Origin: Trichosphaerium sp. ATCC 40318
Lineage: Eukaryota; Discosea; Flabellinia; Trichosidae
Direction of reading: 5' to 3'
Assembly (NCBI GenBank): GCA_038496445.1
Contig: JALMLS010000085.1
Coordinates: forward strand, 1 to 64,000
DNA length: 64,000 nucleotides
Shown: positions 1 to 11,210 of the stretch, in pieces
Numbering within the stretch: position 1 is the stretch's first letter
Layout: the number at the start of each line of letters is the position of its first letter
Notes under the pieces: model-generated
Told to the model about the DNA's origin: nothing
Seen by the model: the letters and a program-made list of their open reading frames with translations, nothing else
The model's database searches: none
Translations under genes and position numbers: made by a program

Positions 1-119
1 CCCTAAAGTATCAAAGGGAAGCAAAAACGAAGTAAAAACTGAATAGTATTCAGAATACGAATATGAAAAAGTTGCCTTAACTGGCTTTCTTGTTACTTAT
101 TTATTCACATTAAAACACG

Positions 120-1006
120 ATGAAAGCTGGTCTTCTTGTTGTACTTGTTGCTTTCCTAGCCTTAGCAGTCGCTGCACCAAAGAAAGACTGTCATGCATGC
201 TTAGAAGTCATGGACGCTATCGCTGCTGGTGGTACGTAACACATATAGCCTAATTATCGCCTTGTGAATGTTTGTGGTACACAAACTATTCGATAGCCAA
301 CTGTTTTTCCGCTACTGCACTTTGCGTAGTAAATTCATGAACACAAGGCGTCATCAGACGCATTTTTAACGAAAACTGTTGATATCGAAAATGGAGTTTC
401 TAATCAAAGTTCTAGGTTGTTCCAATGTATGTGCTGATATTGGTGATCAATCTGCACGCGTTATATGTGATTATTTGGTAGCTAAAGGACTCTGTGGTCT
501 TGCAAACAAATACCTCAACTGTAAGCCTTTTTTCTTTCTTTTTTGGATTTTTTTTTTATCGTTACTTCTTTTTCTCTGTTGTCATCTGTATTAACTTGTT
601 ATTTCCTAGCTGGTACCACACCTAAAAAGGTTTGTAGAGTTATTGGCATTTGCGATCTTGGATGCCTTTGTGGTCGTTGCACAGAAGTTGTAATACAATC
701 TGGAAGAAACAGGTGTCTTGGTGTACCTAAGAGATGTCCAGCCGCTGCTTCTGTTGGATTAGATTCCAACTCAACCTCTGGTATCCCTAAAAAGCTCACT
801 GACTACCTACTATGTACGTTCAGGCTCCTGCAACAGCCACAATTTCAAAAAAAAACCGCTTTTGCTTTTGTTGTATTCTGAGATCGCTTTGCTTATTGTA
901 TGTTTTAGCTACTCTCCCACCTATTGATGACGCAGACAACCTTGGCGTGTGTGTTGGTAGCAGGTGTAAACCTGCAAATGAAGGATGTTGCTTGACTTGC
1001 GTTTAA
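120..1006 (+). CDS. Secreted saposin-like cysteine-rich protein (left-arm copy)
   Basis: Four exons joined by introns starting GTACGT/GTAAGC. The protein starts with MKAGLLVVLVAFLALAVAA, a clear signal peptide, followed by CHACLEV and regularly spaced cysteines (CSNVC, VICDYL, LCGL), the pattern of a saposin-B fold. A second cysteine-rich part (VCRVIGICDLGCLCGRC) and a C-terminal CVGSRCKPANEGCCLTCV follow. Saposin-like proteins bind or perturb lipids; in amoeboid protists some are secreted signalling or lytic proteins, but which applies here cannot be read from the sequence. The inverted-repeat partner is at 16952..17832 and differs by few residues (for example CPAAAS versus CPDAAS). Confidence 0.7.
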
Positions 1007-1377
1007 GAAACGTAAACAACTTGTACCTCGTTTTCTAAATAAAAACAGCCAAACCCACTTGTATTTCAGAACTCTAGACTTTCGTATTCTTATTAAAACA
1101 GTGACAAATACAGCAACGCACCCCAAAGAACTACAGTTTGTAGTAACCCACGTTTTTGAACCGACATCTTGTGATAAGTCCAAAAACAAGTACAAAAACA
1201 TAACAGTGGATTTTTGTACCAGCTAATGTGAGTATAGTGGATTTTTCATTGAAATGATTTAATTTTGGAGAATGTAACAGTCACATGAGTCAACATAGCG
1301 ATAGTTTATTTATTGTTTTACCTTGACAATGATATAAAAAGTGATTCATACCCTGTAGCAGAAGAAATGAATTAGCA

Positions 1378-2779
1378 TTAACTCACAGTCACGTGACGAA
1401 AAAAAAAAATTTCAATCAAAATTATTGTGCGTACAGCTTTCACAGTTGGGAAATAAAATGGCGAGTTTACGCCAGTCCTAATGTGAAAAATTAGAAAGAG
1501 ACAAAGTTGATGAGCACCAAAAAAAACTGTGAGTACTTACGTTATTGGAATCGTTTCTCTGTGCCATACACCTTTGGAAGTATTCTCTTCATCTTCTACC
1601 ATTTGTAATGCTAGTTTTGCAATAGATTGATGCAATCCAGCCTCTGTTTGATCGCTACATAACCATTAATACATGTCTCAAGAGGACTAAGACTGTTCCT
1701 CCGTACCAAGAGACATAATCCTTTAAACTACATAGATTGTTAGCGTTCCATACTTAACCCAAGAGTATAGTACATACCGGCATCCATTTACAATGAGATA
1801 TCTCTTCTTCTTGAGCTGATATAGCACTAGAAAGAGCCTTCAACGACACACAAAATAAACATCACTCTGACCAAACAAAAAATGTTCCTTGTGTCTACAA
1901 AAACCATGAAACAAAGTACGCCAAAACCAGAAAAACAAACTTGTGAACGAACCTGAAGCACATTAATGACACAAACTCCGACTTAACACCCGTCTCTTCC
2001 ATAACTTCACGCATAGCAGCAGTTGCAATATCCTCACCAGGATCTATTAATCCACCTACAAACGAACTGTTAAAAACAAAAAAAAAAAAAAAGCAAATCT
2101 TGCGAACCTGGAATCTTCCAGCGAATACCCTTGCTATACTTTTCACTAATGACAAGAATCTCGTTCTTCTACAAAACGTTTCAGAGATTGTTTTGCAAGG
2201 GGAAAAAAAGTTTTCTAGGCATCACGTGTTCATCACGTGACTATCTATCCAACCGTCGTTTCATACCTCATTAATTACTACTCCACCAACACCTAAATTT
2301 ACTTTGTTAGAGTGGTACTAGTAGTGCAACAAGAAAATTAAAAGAATACCAAGGTAACTCGAGGAGTACTCCGGCAGCCTCGATTTTGAATCAGGTAACC
2401 ACTGGGTCATCATTATGTACTCTGGTTTAGCGTGATGCTAATGGTGATTAATAACATGTCAATAGAGGAGTAATCTAGTACATAATCAAAGCCTTGAGCG
2501 ACGGCAACTGGTATAAATGTTGATTTCTCCTTAGGTAGTTTTATCCATACACCACGAATGCCTGAAGCCCGCCATGCCGAAAGTGAGGCTATTTTATGCA
2601 TTTTGTTATGTGAATAAGCGGATTAGTGTTGTTTACCTTTTAAACATGATTCAAAGTCATCTACACTGTCAGGTAACGCGTCAGGAGAAATATTTGCGCC
2701 TATTCGTTTACTCGTTTGTCAAAGTAATATTTGTACCTTTAAAGACATCAACAACGTGTTTGAGTACAGTATCCGTCAT
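1378..2779 (-). CDS. Nudix hydrolase, NUDT6-like (left-arm copy)
   Basis: Multi-exon gene. Spliced from the ATG at 2779 it reads [15 protein letters not shown], then an N-terminal module ([24 protein letters not shown]) typical of NUDT6-like proteins, then [15 protein letters not shown] and a complete Nudix box of the form G(x5)E(x7)REVMEETGV. The box glutamates bind the divalent metal that hydrolyses a nucleoside-diphosphate-linked substrate; the substrate is unknown. The C-terminal part ([18 protein letters not shown]) also follows the family. It is transcribed away from the dioxygenase start at 2954, so the two share a short divergent promoter. The other arm has the same gene at 15180..16581, of identical genomic length. 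Confidence 0.85.
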
Positions 2780-2953
2780 ATTTTGCGTTGTTTTACTACG
2801 TACCAAACAGAAATAAATAAAACACCGGCGCTTAACCCAATAAGTACACCACAGTACAAACTGAACAGCCGAACGTAGACGTTAAGTACTGGGATAAGTT
2901 TTGTAGTTATTTTAGCCATTATTTGAACAGCTTGAGCTATAAATTTACAAACA

Positions 2954-4167
2954 ATGGGTAATAAACAAGCACTGCCTTCTCCTATCGCTACAGATAAATT
3001 TTTGGCACCTGGAAGCGAAAACCTTCAAAAAGAAGTGTGCGAATCGCTAAGAAAGGATGGAGTAGCTATATTCAAGCTAGACGACGGCTTGAAGGCAGCA
3101 ATGGCAGAATATAACCAAATAGGAGCAAAGTTCTTCTCACAACCGGTTGAAGCGAAGGTTGGGCTTTCTCAAACATCCAGTACTTTGGACACCAAAAAAA
3201 ATATAGGTTATGTACAAGTACAGGCACGTACAACAATGTAATTTGTGTTAAACGGTTTTTTTTCCTATTTTTGGCTTTTCATCTAACTCCAGTGCTGTTA
3301 GGGAGTCAAAGAATTTTGAAGGTACATGATATTGTTTGTTAATACACGTGCTTTCAAGATAAATAATTAACACGTGACGTGGTTAGTTAAAATGGTCTGA
3401 TAGTGAGGAAGGATACCCTTCTTATCCACCAAACTACAAAGCAAACTTTGTTAAAGTTTGGAATCCTCTCAATAAATTAGCAAAAGCAGTGTTCACAGCT
3501 GTTGCAAGATCACAAGGTACGCTGAAATTTGATAACATCGTTATTACGGTTGCTTAGTCTTTGTTTTATTAGTCGATGGTGCCAGTTACATCGATGACGA
3601 ACTGTTTAAACTCGTAATTGAAAAAGTGAGCAACAAAAAAAAAGACTTTTCTGAGTTCTATTTTATGTTGACCGAACTTGTGCTTCTAGGTAGATGATAG
3701 ATCATCAATATCTCTAATAAATTATTTTCCACGTAAAAGCGATGACGGAAAGCAACACACGAGCCCAGCAAAACACATACAGGTACGGGGAAAAAAAACC
3801 AAAAATGTTGAGATTGTTGCAAGAAGGGTGTTGTATGTTTATACATTACTTTAGATTCGGGTCTACTTACGTTTATACTTTGCTCTAATGTACAAGGATT
3901 GGAAGTAGAGGATAGATCTACAAAACAGTTTCTAAAGGTGGAAGAAATGGTTGAACCACGTGAACACCTTTTTTGTATTGTAGGTAATAAGCTACAACTT
4001 TTTGCTAAGAAAACTCCTGCAGCATTTACTTCAACAACACATCGCGTGGTACGTTTACGAAAGAATTTATCAACTAGGAACCATCCTTAACTATCACCTT
4101 AAACTAGGTTCTACCATACGGGATTGAGAGACAGTCACTTTTGTTTTTCTTTGATGTACCAGCTTGA
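2954..4167 (+). pseudogene. 2OG-Fe(II) dioxygenase, isopenicillin-N-synthase-like, frameshifted left-arm copy
   Basis: Same exon structure as the intact copy at 13790..15006, starting MGNKQALPSPIATDKF. Three single-base differences sit in homopolymers. One C is missing near 3178 (CC versus CCC). One A is extra near 3193-3200 (A8 versus A7); this restores frame after altering about ten residues. One G is missing near 3747 (GG versus GGG). The last deletion shifts translation to a stop shortly after 3846, before the HTD iron ligands, the distal histidine (THRV) and the RQS 2-oxoglutarate site, all of which remain in the DNA in another frame. Either a decaying duplicate or homopolymer sequencing error. 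Confidence 0.75.
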
Positions 4168-4312
4168 ACTTGGTGTTTTGTCTTTTGCCTCTGTACTAGT
4201 CATAGTTTCGCTATTCTATGTTTATTAAACAATAACATCCCCACAAGGCCTCCGAATTTTGATCATCACGTGCAGCAGTAACCGAGAGTCATATACCAAC
4301 TTAGTTTAAAGG

Positions 4313-6919
4313 TTAAGTTGGTTGTGTACTGAGTTGCTTCACAGTTCCTTTAGACCAAGTTCCTAAAGACTTGAAGTATTTTGCTAAATCCAAAATTTCC
4401 TTCAACTTTGTCTCTAGGTTAGCAGTATCTGTTCCAAGCTCACCAACAGATACACTGTAAAGAGGACGCTTCAACAACTCTGCAATTGCTAAAAACAAAA
4501 AAAAACAAGTCAAAAAAAAGCCTTCAATCTACTTCCTGCTCAGACATACCTTCTGCAGTCAAAGTTTTACCAGTACCAGGGCTACCATGCAACAAGAAAA
4601 TACAACCAGCTCCTTTTCCTTGGATGAAATCAACAGGTAAGTCCGTTCTTCTTTGATTTTTGACAAGACTCTCAATCAAACTCTTGTTCTTATCTGGGAA
4701 TACCAATCTAAAGGAAATGGTAGCACGAAGTGTTGAGGAAAAGCAAAAAAAATATTTAAAGTTTGTGACAAACCTTTCAAAGGCTGTTGTATCCCAATCT
4801 ACAGGTCCCAAGTCAGTAACTGAGATTTCTCCCCATGTTTTAGCGCTGAATGAAAAACCACCAATTGTAGGCCATGTCATCCATAGATTTTCATCTGTTA
4901 GGTTATGAACAATAGAAGTAGGTCTTCTACTAAATACAGAGTAGTTTGGGTTCATCTAAAGAATGAATAAAAACCAAAAAATGTAAAAACAAATAACATG
5001 GGTACTCACGCGTAGAAATGTATAACAATCGACCATAACACGTCCATCCGCACGTATAAGGTTAGTAGCCCACCATTGCTTCTTAGAGATGGAACCAGTA
5101 TACCTGTACAATTGTATTAAGCCGAGGAATATTTGATTTTTGAACCCAAAAAAAAAGAGAGTTTGATGGTTCAACTCTTTGTTGTCTTACTTTCTGTAGT
5201 GTGCTCCAAATCCAAGATCTCTGAATAATTTTCCACGTTCAGTTAGCTCTTTCTTTGTGTCATCATCAAGAGGCATAAACGGTAGCTCTAAAGCAGAGGT
5301 AAATACCAAAATTTCTTGTTTTTCAAAAATTATTAATTCCGGCGTACCCTCAAGCTTCATGACACCTTTAAATGGTGGTAATGTATACGTTTGATCAGTG
5401 GTGTAAAACTGAGCACCATTGGTCTTCAAAAAAGAGTTAATAGAGGCTGTAAAAATAAATTTTGTAAAAAAAATTGTTGGTTACCTTAATGCAGGTACCA
5501 ACAACGTCGAAGCGAGGAGACCAACTAGATCTAACATAATCCGCTTTTTTAACTTTCATACCAACCCAAGCAAGACCAACGCGAACTAAGAAGTAAAGAT
5601 TAGTCCATCACATGCATTTGGGTTCAAAAGCAGATATTGAGTTTTTCTCAAAAAACAAAAACTATTTTCTCTGATTATCGCACCTTTTATCATTTGTTTT
5701 GGATTAAAAACATACCACAGGGAATCATATGTAATCTTTTTCTGAAAAAAGAAACATTAGAACAAACATACAATCACAGAGGGGGCAAATTCCTTGAAAG
5801 CAATAAAATCTTATTTCGGAAGAAAAAAAAATAAAAGATGCTTACATCTTTAAGCATGGCCTCAATCTTCTTCGTGACTGCAGCAAATTCTTTGGTCAAA
5901 AACTCACATAGAGGTGCCCAGACCTAAATAGAAAACGATAAGAATAAAATCTATGTACCAGCGAGCAATATTAGACAAGTAAACTAACCTCATCCATAGA
6001 CCTTATTTTTCCTGTACTTTGCTTAGGTTTTTCATGTTTTGTCATTTCGTAGATTTTTCTCTGCTTGAGACGATCTAACTTGAGCTGCATGTGCGTCTTT
6101 CTTGACCTGTTCTTTGTCTTAATAACAGGCAAGTACTTCATCAATTCCCGCGCTGAGATCTGTTTCAGCAAGTTAGTTTATGATTTACAAGCGTTCAGAG
6201 TGCTTCTGGGCGTACGTCGACAGGTTTCTTGCTGTACAAAGCAGACTTGCTTAGGATTGATCGGAGAGCGCGTTTAAGATCCTCTGCGATAATCTTGAGT
6301 ACCACCTTGTTCTCTATGACCTCTTTTGTGATGGGATCGCGAACAACCAGTCTGGTGACTGTAAACGAGTCTGGCTCTGGAAACTCTCGTTCAAGCTCTT
6401 CAACGGCGATATCTAGAATGTTATTAGACGAGCAGCCAGAAACAAGACTGTTGCTTTTTCTGTTAAACAGCGGCTGTGATTAAATTTTTGTACCCAACTC
6501 TGGGTTGCTTGACGCCTCTGTTTCATAAGCCCACACTGTCACACCTTTGTGTTTGCGTTAGTTTTTTTTGTTTTTGAACCGCCTAGCTTACCTGATTTTA
6601 TCACCCTGCCTACGCTTGGATCGCGTTTATCGGGCTTAACGGCGATTCCGTCTTCTGTGTACGTTACGCGCTTGATAGTAACTGTTTTGTTGTAGTGAGC
6701 CAACAAACGCTTTTCTATTTCTTTATAGAGGTATTCAAGGCTTTCGGCCCTTGGTACAGGCACAAGAACCTGATCTTCACCGAAGATTACAACGACACGT
6801 ATCATACGCATTGCATCTTCTCTAATCTTCCCATAATAGTCCTTTCGGCCTTGTTGTAGCAAATAATAAAGCTGACGTTCAACAGATCTCGGGGCTGTGG
6901 CTGTAATAGCGGTCGCCAT
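4313..6919 (-). CDS. AAA-family ATPase, truncated after Walker A at the repeat junction
   Basis: The gene starts at 6919 (MATAITATAPRSVERQ), a first exon with the ubiquitin-like-looking stretch MIRVVVIFGEDQVLVPVP. An intron with a GTGTGA donor joins it to 'PLFNRKSNSLVSG'. Helical, charged exons follow (EELEREFPEPDSF, YEMTKHEKPKQST), then the conserved region WWATNLIRADGRVMVDCYT, TWGEISVTDLGPVDWD, and the P-loop LLHGSPGTGKTLTAEG. The family pattern continues through RPLYSVSVGELGTD and EILDLA. Relatives normally go on to Walker B, sensor 1 and the arginine finger. Here the frame instead crosses into the inverted-repeat arm at 4382 and ends after about 22 arm-encoded residues. ATP hydrolysis is unlikely without Walker B. 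Confidence 0.8.
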
Positions 6920-7187
6920 AATGTGTCGATATTTTTGTAACTAACAACGCACCCTGAAGTGTTTTTCAACGAACCAAATAATTATTTAGGGAAAAAAGTC
7001 GCTAATGTTCAAACAGCTGTTTCTGATTGAAAAGTATCGTAGATTACGCCTTACACGTAACAATGGCGTATAAGCATACAAGCGCGTCGGTGCAATACAA
7101 AAAAAATAGCTCCAACACTTAAGGTATTTAAGTGATATCACCTTGATTGAAAAAAACAGTTTTCATAATCACACACAACACACGCAA

Positions 7188-7547
7188 ATGGACGCATTTA
7201 AAGGAAGAAAGTACGACATGCTACGACACCTCGTTTTCGAACCCCAAGATCAACGTGGTGAAACGACTGCAACACAAAGGAGAGCTTCTCAGTTTAAACA
7301 ACTACTACAAGCAGTTAAGCTAGAGACACCGATAACGCAAAAAGAGTTTGATAGAAAGGTCGAAATAGTAGTCGCTTTTGGATCACTAGAGAAGTTTAAA
7401 TTTGAAGTAGAAGAGCTGAAGAGGCTAGAAGACAACGGAGGCAGAGGACCTAGATACACTGCAGTAGTACATAGGCTTATAGATTTACATGTCGAGAATA
7501 AGATTGATGAATTCTGTAAAGCTGTTGGATTTAATAAAAATACTTGA
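7188..7547 (+). CDS. Hypothetical 119-residue protein
   Basis: Single open frame. I prefer the ATG at 7188 (MDAFKGRKYDMLRHLVFEPQ) over the in-frame ATG at 7143, because the extra 15 residues are low-complexity His/Thr. The product is soluble, charged and largely helical, with no signal peptide or membrane segment and a C-terminal region DLHVENKIDEFCKAVGFN. I recognise no domain. It is divergent from the AAA gene that starts at 6919. No introns are evident, unlike most neighbours. Confidence 0.55.
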   Translation: MDAFKGRKYDMLRHLVFEPQDQRGETTATQRRASQFKQLLQAVKLETPITQKEFDRKVEIVVAFGSLEKFKFEVEELKRLEDNGGRGPRYTAVVHRLIDLHVENKIDEFCKAVGFNKNT

Positions 7548-8274
7548 AATCTATATTAAAACTGATTACCTGTCAATACGTCACCTGTACTATCATGACT
7601 GAATTTGTAACAAGCTTGAAACCTGTCGCAGTTAACTAGATCCATTGATCAGGCTTTGGTAAGCTCCGTTCATAGATTCAAGACTATCAAAAAGTGCAAA
7701 AACTAAACGGCCTGTACCGTTTCTTCCAAACGGATTTATTATCTACGCTAATCAGTTTCATCACTCAAGTAGCCTACAATGAACGATGCAAAATCTGGCG
7801 GAGCGAGCGGTGCTCACTGCGACGCCTGACTTGGTACGAGGAAGGTTTCTTTGGCCCAGTTAGCTTGCCTTCTAAGCATAGTCTCTAAGAGCAATAATAT
7901 ACAGCATAAGGTTAGAATTGAGAATTGTTGTGTGAATTCCACCTTGCGAATACACTTGTTTGGTTACGTAATAGTACATGGTGCTTAGTTTTATCACATT
8001 AACAAAGACGACTTGTGAAAACATTATTTTTTGCAAACCATAAAACAGTGGCTAAACTGTGCCTACTAGAACACCCATGCGTAGCAGTACTTTCACCAAT
8101 GAATTTTAACGCCAAAATGAGGTTTTGAAGCTTGAACCAATTAAAATCGAATACCTTTTTTTGAATACTTTTTGTTTTCGTTTATACTTACAGCTGTGTA
8201 CATACAGAATTACGAAGCGAGTTGGCGCGAATAGAATAACCCTTTCTCAGTTATACTTTCATGAGATTTTTAAA
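7548..8274. other. Intergenic stretch, possibly holding a small minus-strand gene
   Basis: No clear gene. On the minus strand, 7632..7761 splices across an intron with a GTACAG donor into a short frame MKLISVDNKSVWKKR / LESMNGAYQSLINGSS, which looks protein-like but is very short and may be the 3' end of something with exons up to about 7880 (a presequence-like MLRRQANWAKETFL lies there). I could not join these in frame. Nothing else recognised. Confidence 0.3.
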
Positions 8275-8934
8275 TTATGCATCACCCTCTCGCGGTTTCT
8301 TGATACCAAACTTGGATCTACGTTTACTACGCTTAATGCGCTCGTATGGAGAGAAATCGTATTTTCCTTTCACCAAAGAACAGTTGATACCTTGTAGTAT
8401 TGTTATAATGACGGATTGAAGGATTACAAGAGGAATAAAATTATTTTGATTGCTTTTTTTGCTGTACCTGGTAAATCGTTTGGAGATGATCCTCTTACAA
8501 GGACTTGAGCGTGCTCATGTAAATTGTGGTCTTGTCCTGGTATTGTTGCGTATATTTCTTCTCCAGAGTGGAATAATTTTACTCTAGCGACCTGAACAAG
8601 TTTAACGTAGTGCAGGCTTCTTAATGCTTACTTTTCGCTTAGCTGAGTTCGGTTTACGTGGTGTTACGTTCAAAGTTTTGGTTACTACTCCACGACGCAT
8701 TGGAGAACCTTTAAATAGAAGAGATACGGCAGATGGGTGTCTCATTTGCGAAGTTTTCAATCGTTTTCCTTTGAAGAGCTTACTCCTAGATACCTTCGTA
8801 CGCACAAATTGTGAAGGCGCAGACACTAAAATAACATTAAATTATGAATTGTTGCATAATTGCCTCAATTATGTACCCTGAGCAGTCATACGAACTCCAG
8901 TAGGTTGCCATGCGGCGCGAGATATTCTTAACAT
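8275..8934 (-). CDS. MRPS12: Mitochondrial small-subunit ribosomal protein uS12m
   Basis: Four exons. The first exon (ATG at 8934) encodes [19 protein letters not shown], a basic amphipathic stretch suited to mitochondrial import. A GTACAT...TTTTAG intron joins it to [15 protein letters not shown]. The conserved S12 core is plain: [50 protein letters not shown] and the C-terminal RSKFGIKKP. uS12 sits at the decoding centre of the small subunit, and the PNSAKRK loop is the classic decoding-fidelity segment. Length (about 150 aa with presequence) fits the family. A nuclear, spliced copy shows that this mitochondrial gene has moved to the nucleus here. Confidence 0.93.
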
Positions 8935-9292
8935 GGCTGCGGCGTGCTAGAGCTGTCAGCACCGGATATAAACGACTTAATATAGTCTACGTTAAGTTTC
9001 GTTAACGAATAAAATAAAGTTTAAAATCAGTACTTGCAACGACTCACGTGGGATTTAAAAGTTCAAAAACTTGTACCGAAAAACCTCAAATATCAATACG
9101 TACGTTCTATTTATCTAACAGACGATGCCGTTTCCACTAAGCAGAAAATTGGCAATTTTCCAAAAACGAATCGGAAATGAACGTCTTTTTTTCACAAATT
9201 TTCGCGCCATCTTCAAACGCCAACCTCACTTTGTACAATAGAATTCTTCTAAATCATACAAAGAGCATACACACAGTGCTTCAGCAGTTCTA

Positions 9293-11210
9293 ATGATCAA
9301 AATGAGCACTCCCCTTGCCAGTAGAAAACCAAACGATTACTTTAGCTCGCCTTCATCACTACCCAAAACGCCACTTGTACGGCCAGACAGCTCCGCCTTC
9401 GCAGACACTAGAGTCTTCTCGGAAAAGAAGATCGACAAAGAGAATCGCCAACCGTTCAAACCGTGCCCTGAAGCTCCCGCAAAATCTCCTGTAGCCCACT
9501 ACAATACACGTACGGTTTATTCACGACGAAAACTTTTACCTAACAGCCCTTGTAGCGGGAGCAAGGCCATTAACTCAAACACTGCGAGACAGATTTGAAT
9601 TCGTGCAAAGGATAGGCGAGGGCGCCTTCTCGCAGGTTTACCGTGTACGGGAAAAAAAAAGCGGACAAGAATATGCCCTAAAAGGCCTCAAACGTAGATT
9701 TCCAAGACGATCTGATATGTACGAGTTAAATATAATTTAAAAAATAGGCTTCTGGGAGAAATAACCAATTTTTTCTAGCGAACAAGCCAAAAAAGAGTTC
9801 CATACAGGACGTATGATTGGTCCACATCCTAATTGTCTTCGATATTTTGAATATTTCACCAACGACTGGGAGGTAAGAAAACGTTCGAAAAAACGAAACC
9901 CGTCAGAATATCTTTATTTTGTACAGTTTGCATTGGTAAAATAGTAGCTACAAGAGCTCTGTAGTACAAAATCAAACTTTTTTTTTTTTTTTTCAAACCG
10001 TCTGATGTCTGACTACTTGTCCAGAATATCTATATTTTGACCGAACTATGTCATATGAGTATGGACAACTACATGAAGTCCGTTTTGGATAAGATTCCAG
10101 AAGAAAAGGTTCGTATCTACGCTGCATTTTAGGAATTCTAGTTTTCTATTTTGCTTTTTGCCGGCAACGCTTTTTTTGGCTTTTTTTTGCTTTTGAAACT
10201 GTGTTGGACACTTATTAACGACTTTTTTTAGCTTTGGCGATTTCTCGCAGATATGGCCCTTGGTGTCGCACATATTCACTCCAAGAGCTTACTACACATG
10301 GACATAAAACCAGCCAACGTTTTGATTGGCAACAACGAAGTCCTCAAAATTGCCGATTTTGGCTTGACCATATCAAAGAGTGAATGGGAGCGCGATTTGG
10401 AGGGAGATAAATACTACCTCGCCCCTGAGCTTTTACGAGTACGATTTTAATTTTATTTTTGCTACTTTTTTGTCATTCATTGTTTTCTCCGCAATTCTTA
10501 CTTTAATGCCAGGTTGACGGCATTCTCGTTGGTGGTGCTTCAGATATTTTCAGTTTGGGCATCATGATGCTCGAAATGGCTTGCAACCTCAATTTAACGG
10601 AGTGCCCTTGGCAAGACTTGCGTGCAGGTATGTATCCTCCGCAACTAGATGACCCTGAACGCGTTTCGCCAGAGTTATCCTTCCTTATCAAGTACGCCTT
10701 TTGAACGTTTTGTCTCAAAGTCTAACTCTAGAGTTTAGAGCAATGCTCCATCCAAACCCTTCAGAACGCCCAACGGCACAACAATTATTAGAGCAACCAA
10801 TGGTTAAAAAAGTAAGCACACTTTTAGTTTTTTTTTTTTTCATTTTTTTGGTAAACGTAAAGAATTTTCCATCTTACAGATTATTAGTACGCAAACACAT
10901 CTGTGGGTAGAAGGGCGCCAATATTGACCCCACAAACCAACCGCGAACGTTACTGTACACATCCACCAGATTCAGCGCCTGTTTTCCCTACAGGTAACTG
11001 GGAAGAAATGGGTTTCAGAAGGCCTAAAATCAGACGTAAATCGTTTGATAATGCCCATGTGGAACAAGGCGAGGTACAAATCGGTTTTTTTTTTTTTTTT
11101 TGTTTTACCTAAACTCACTTTTTAACTAGGAGGACGATATCATGGATGACGTTCTATATGGCCCAAAGAACTTGCTTTTAGAGTTCGACCAATGCGACGA
11201 TGTGATCTAA
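9293..11210 (+). CDS. WEE1: Wee1-like CDK-inhibitory protein kinase
   Basis: Multi-exon gene. The disordered N-terminus is Ser/Pro-rich (SSPSSLPKTPLVRPDSS) with possible CDK sites. The kinase domain has the glycine loop GEGAFSQVYRV, the lysine in YALKGLKRRF, helix C residues AKKEFHTGRMIGPHPN, catalytic loop LLHMDIKPANVLI (HMD instead of HRD), IADFGLTIS and the Wee1-family signature EGDKYYLAPELL. It closes with RPTAQQLLEQP. Wee1 kinases phosphorylate the inhibitory tyrosine of Cdc2/CDK1 to delay mitosis. No transmembrane helix follows the kinase, which argues for Wee1 rather than Myt1. One intron (10692..10720) appears to be only 29 nt. The C-terminus is acidic and ends FDQCDDVI. Confidence 0.85.

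Larger units (their letters stand above)
1..4382 (+). repeat. Left arm of a ~4.4 kb inverted repeat
   Basis: Read in reverse complement, this segment matches 13575..17952 almost base for base; the first window base corresponds to 17952. The inner end is defined where the shared word AAAATACTTCAAG stops: beyond it the left side continues into the AAA ATPase gene and the right side into unrelated sequence. It holds three genes (saposin-like, Nudix, dioxygenase). The arms differ by scattered substitutions and small indels, so they are not byte-identical copies. The outer end cannot be seen because the window starts inside the arm or at its edge. Confidence 0.95.

Noticed and set aside
1-6. CCCTAA at the first bases, a possible telomere end
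   Set aside because: Only a single unit is present and the same bases occur inside the right arm at 17947..17952, followed by ordinary sequence.
6539-6919. A stand-alone 126-residue gene
   Set aside because: Its frame continues in phase through a GTGTGA...CACAG intron into the AAA ATPase gene, so it is that gene's first exon.
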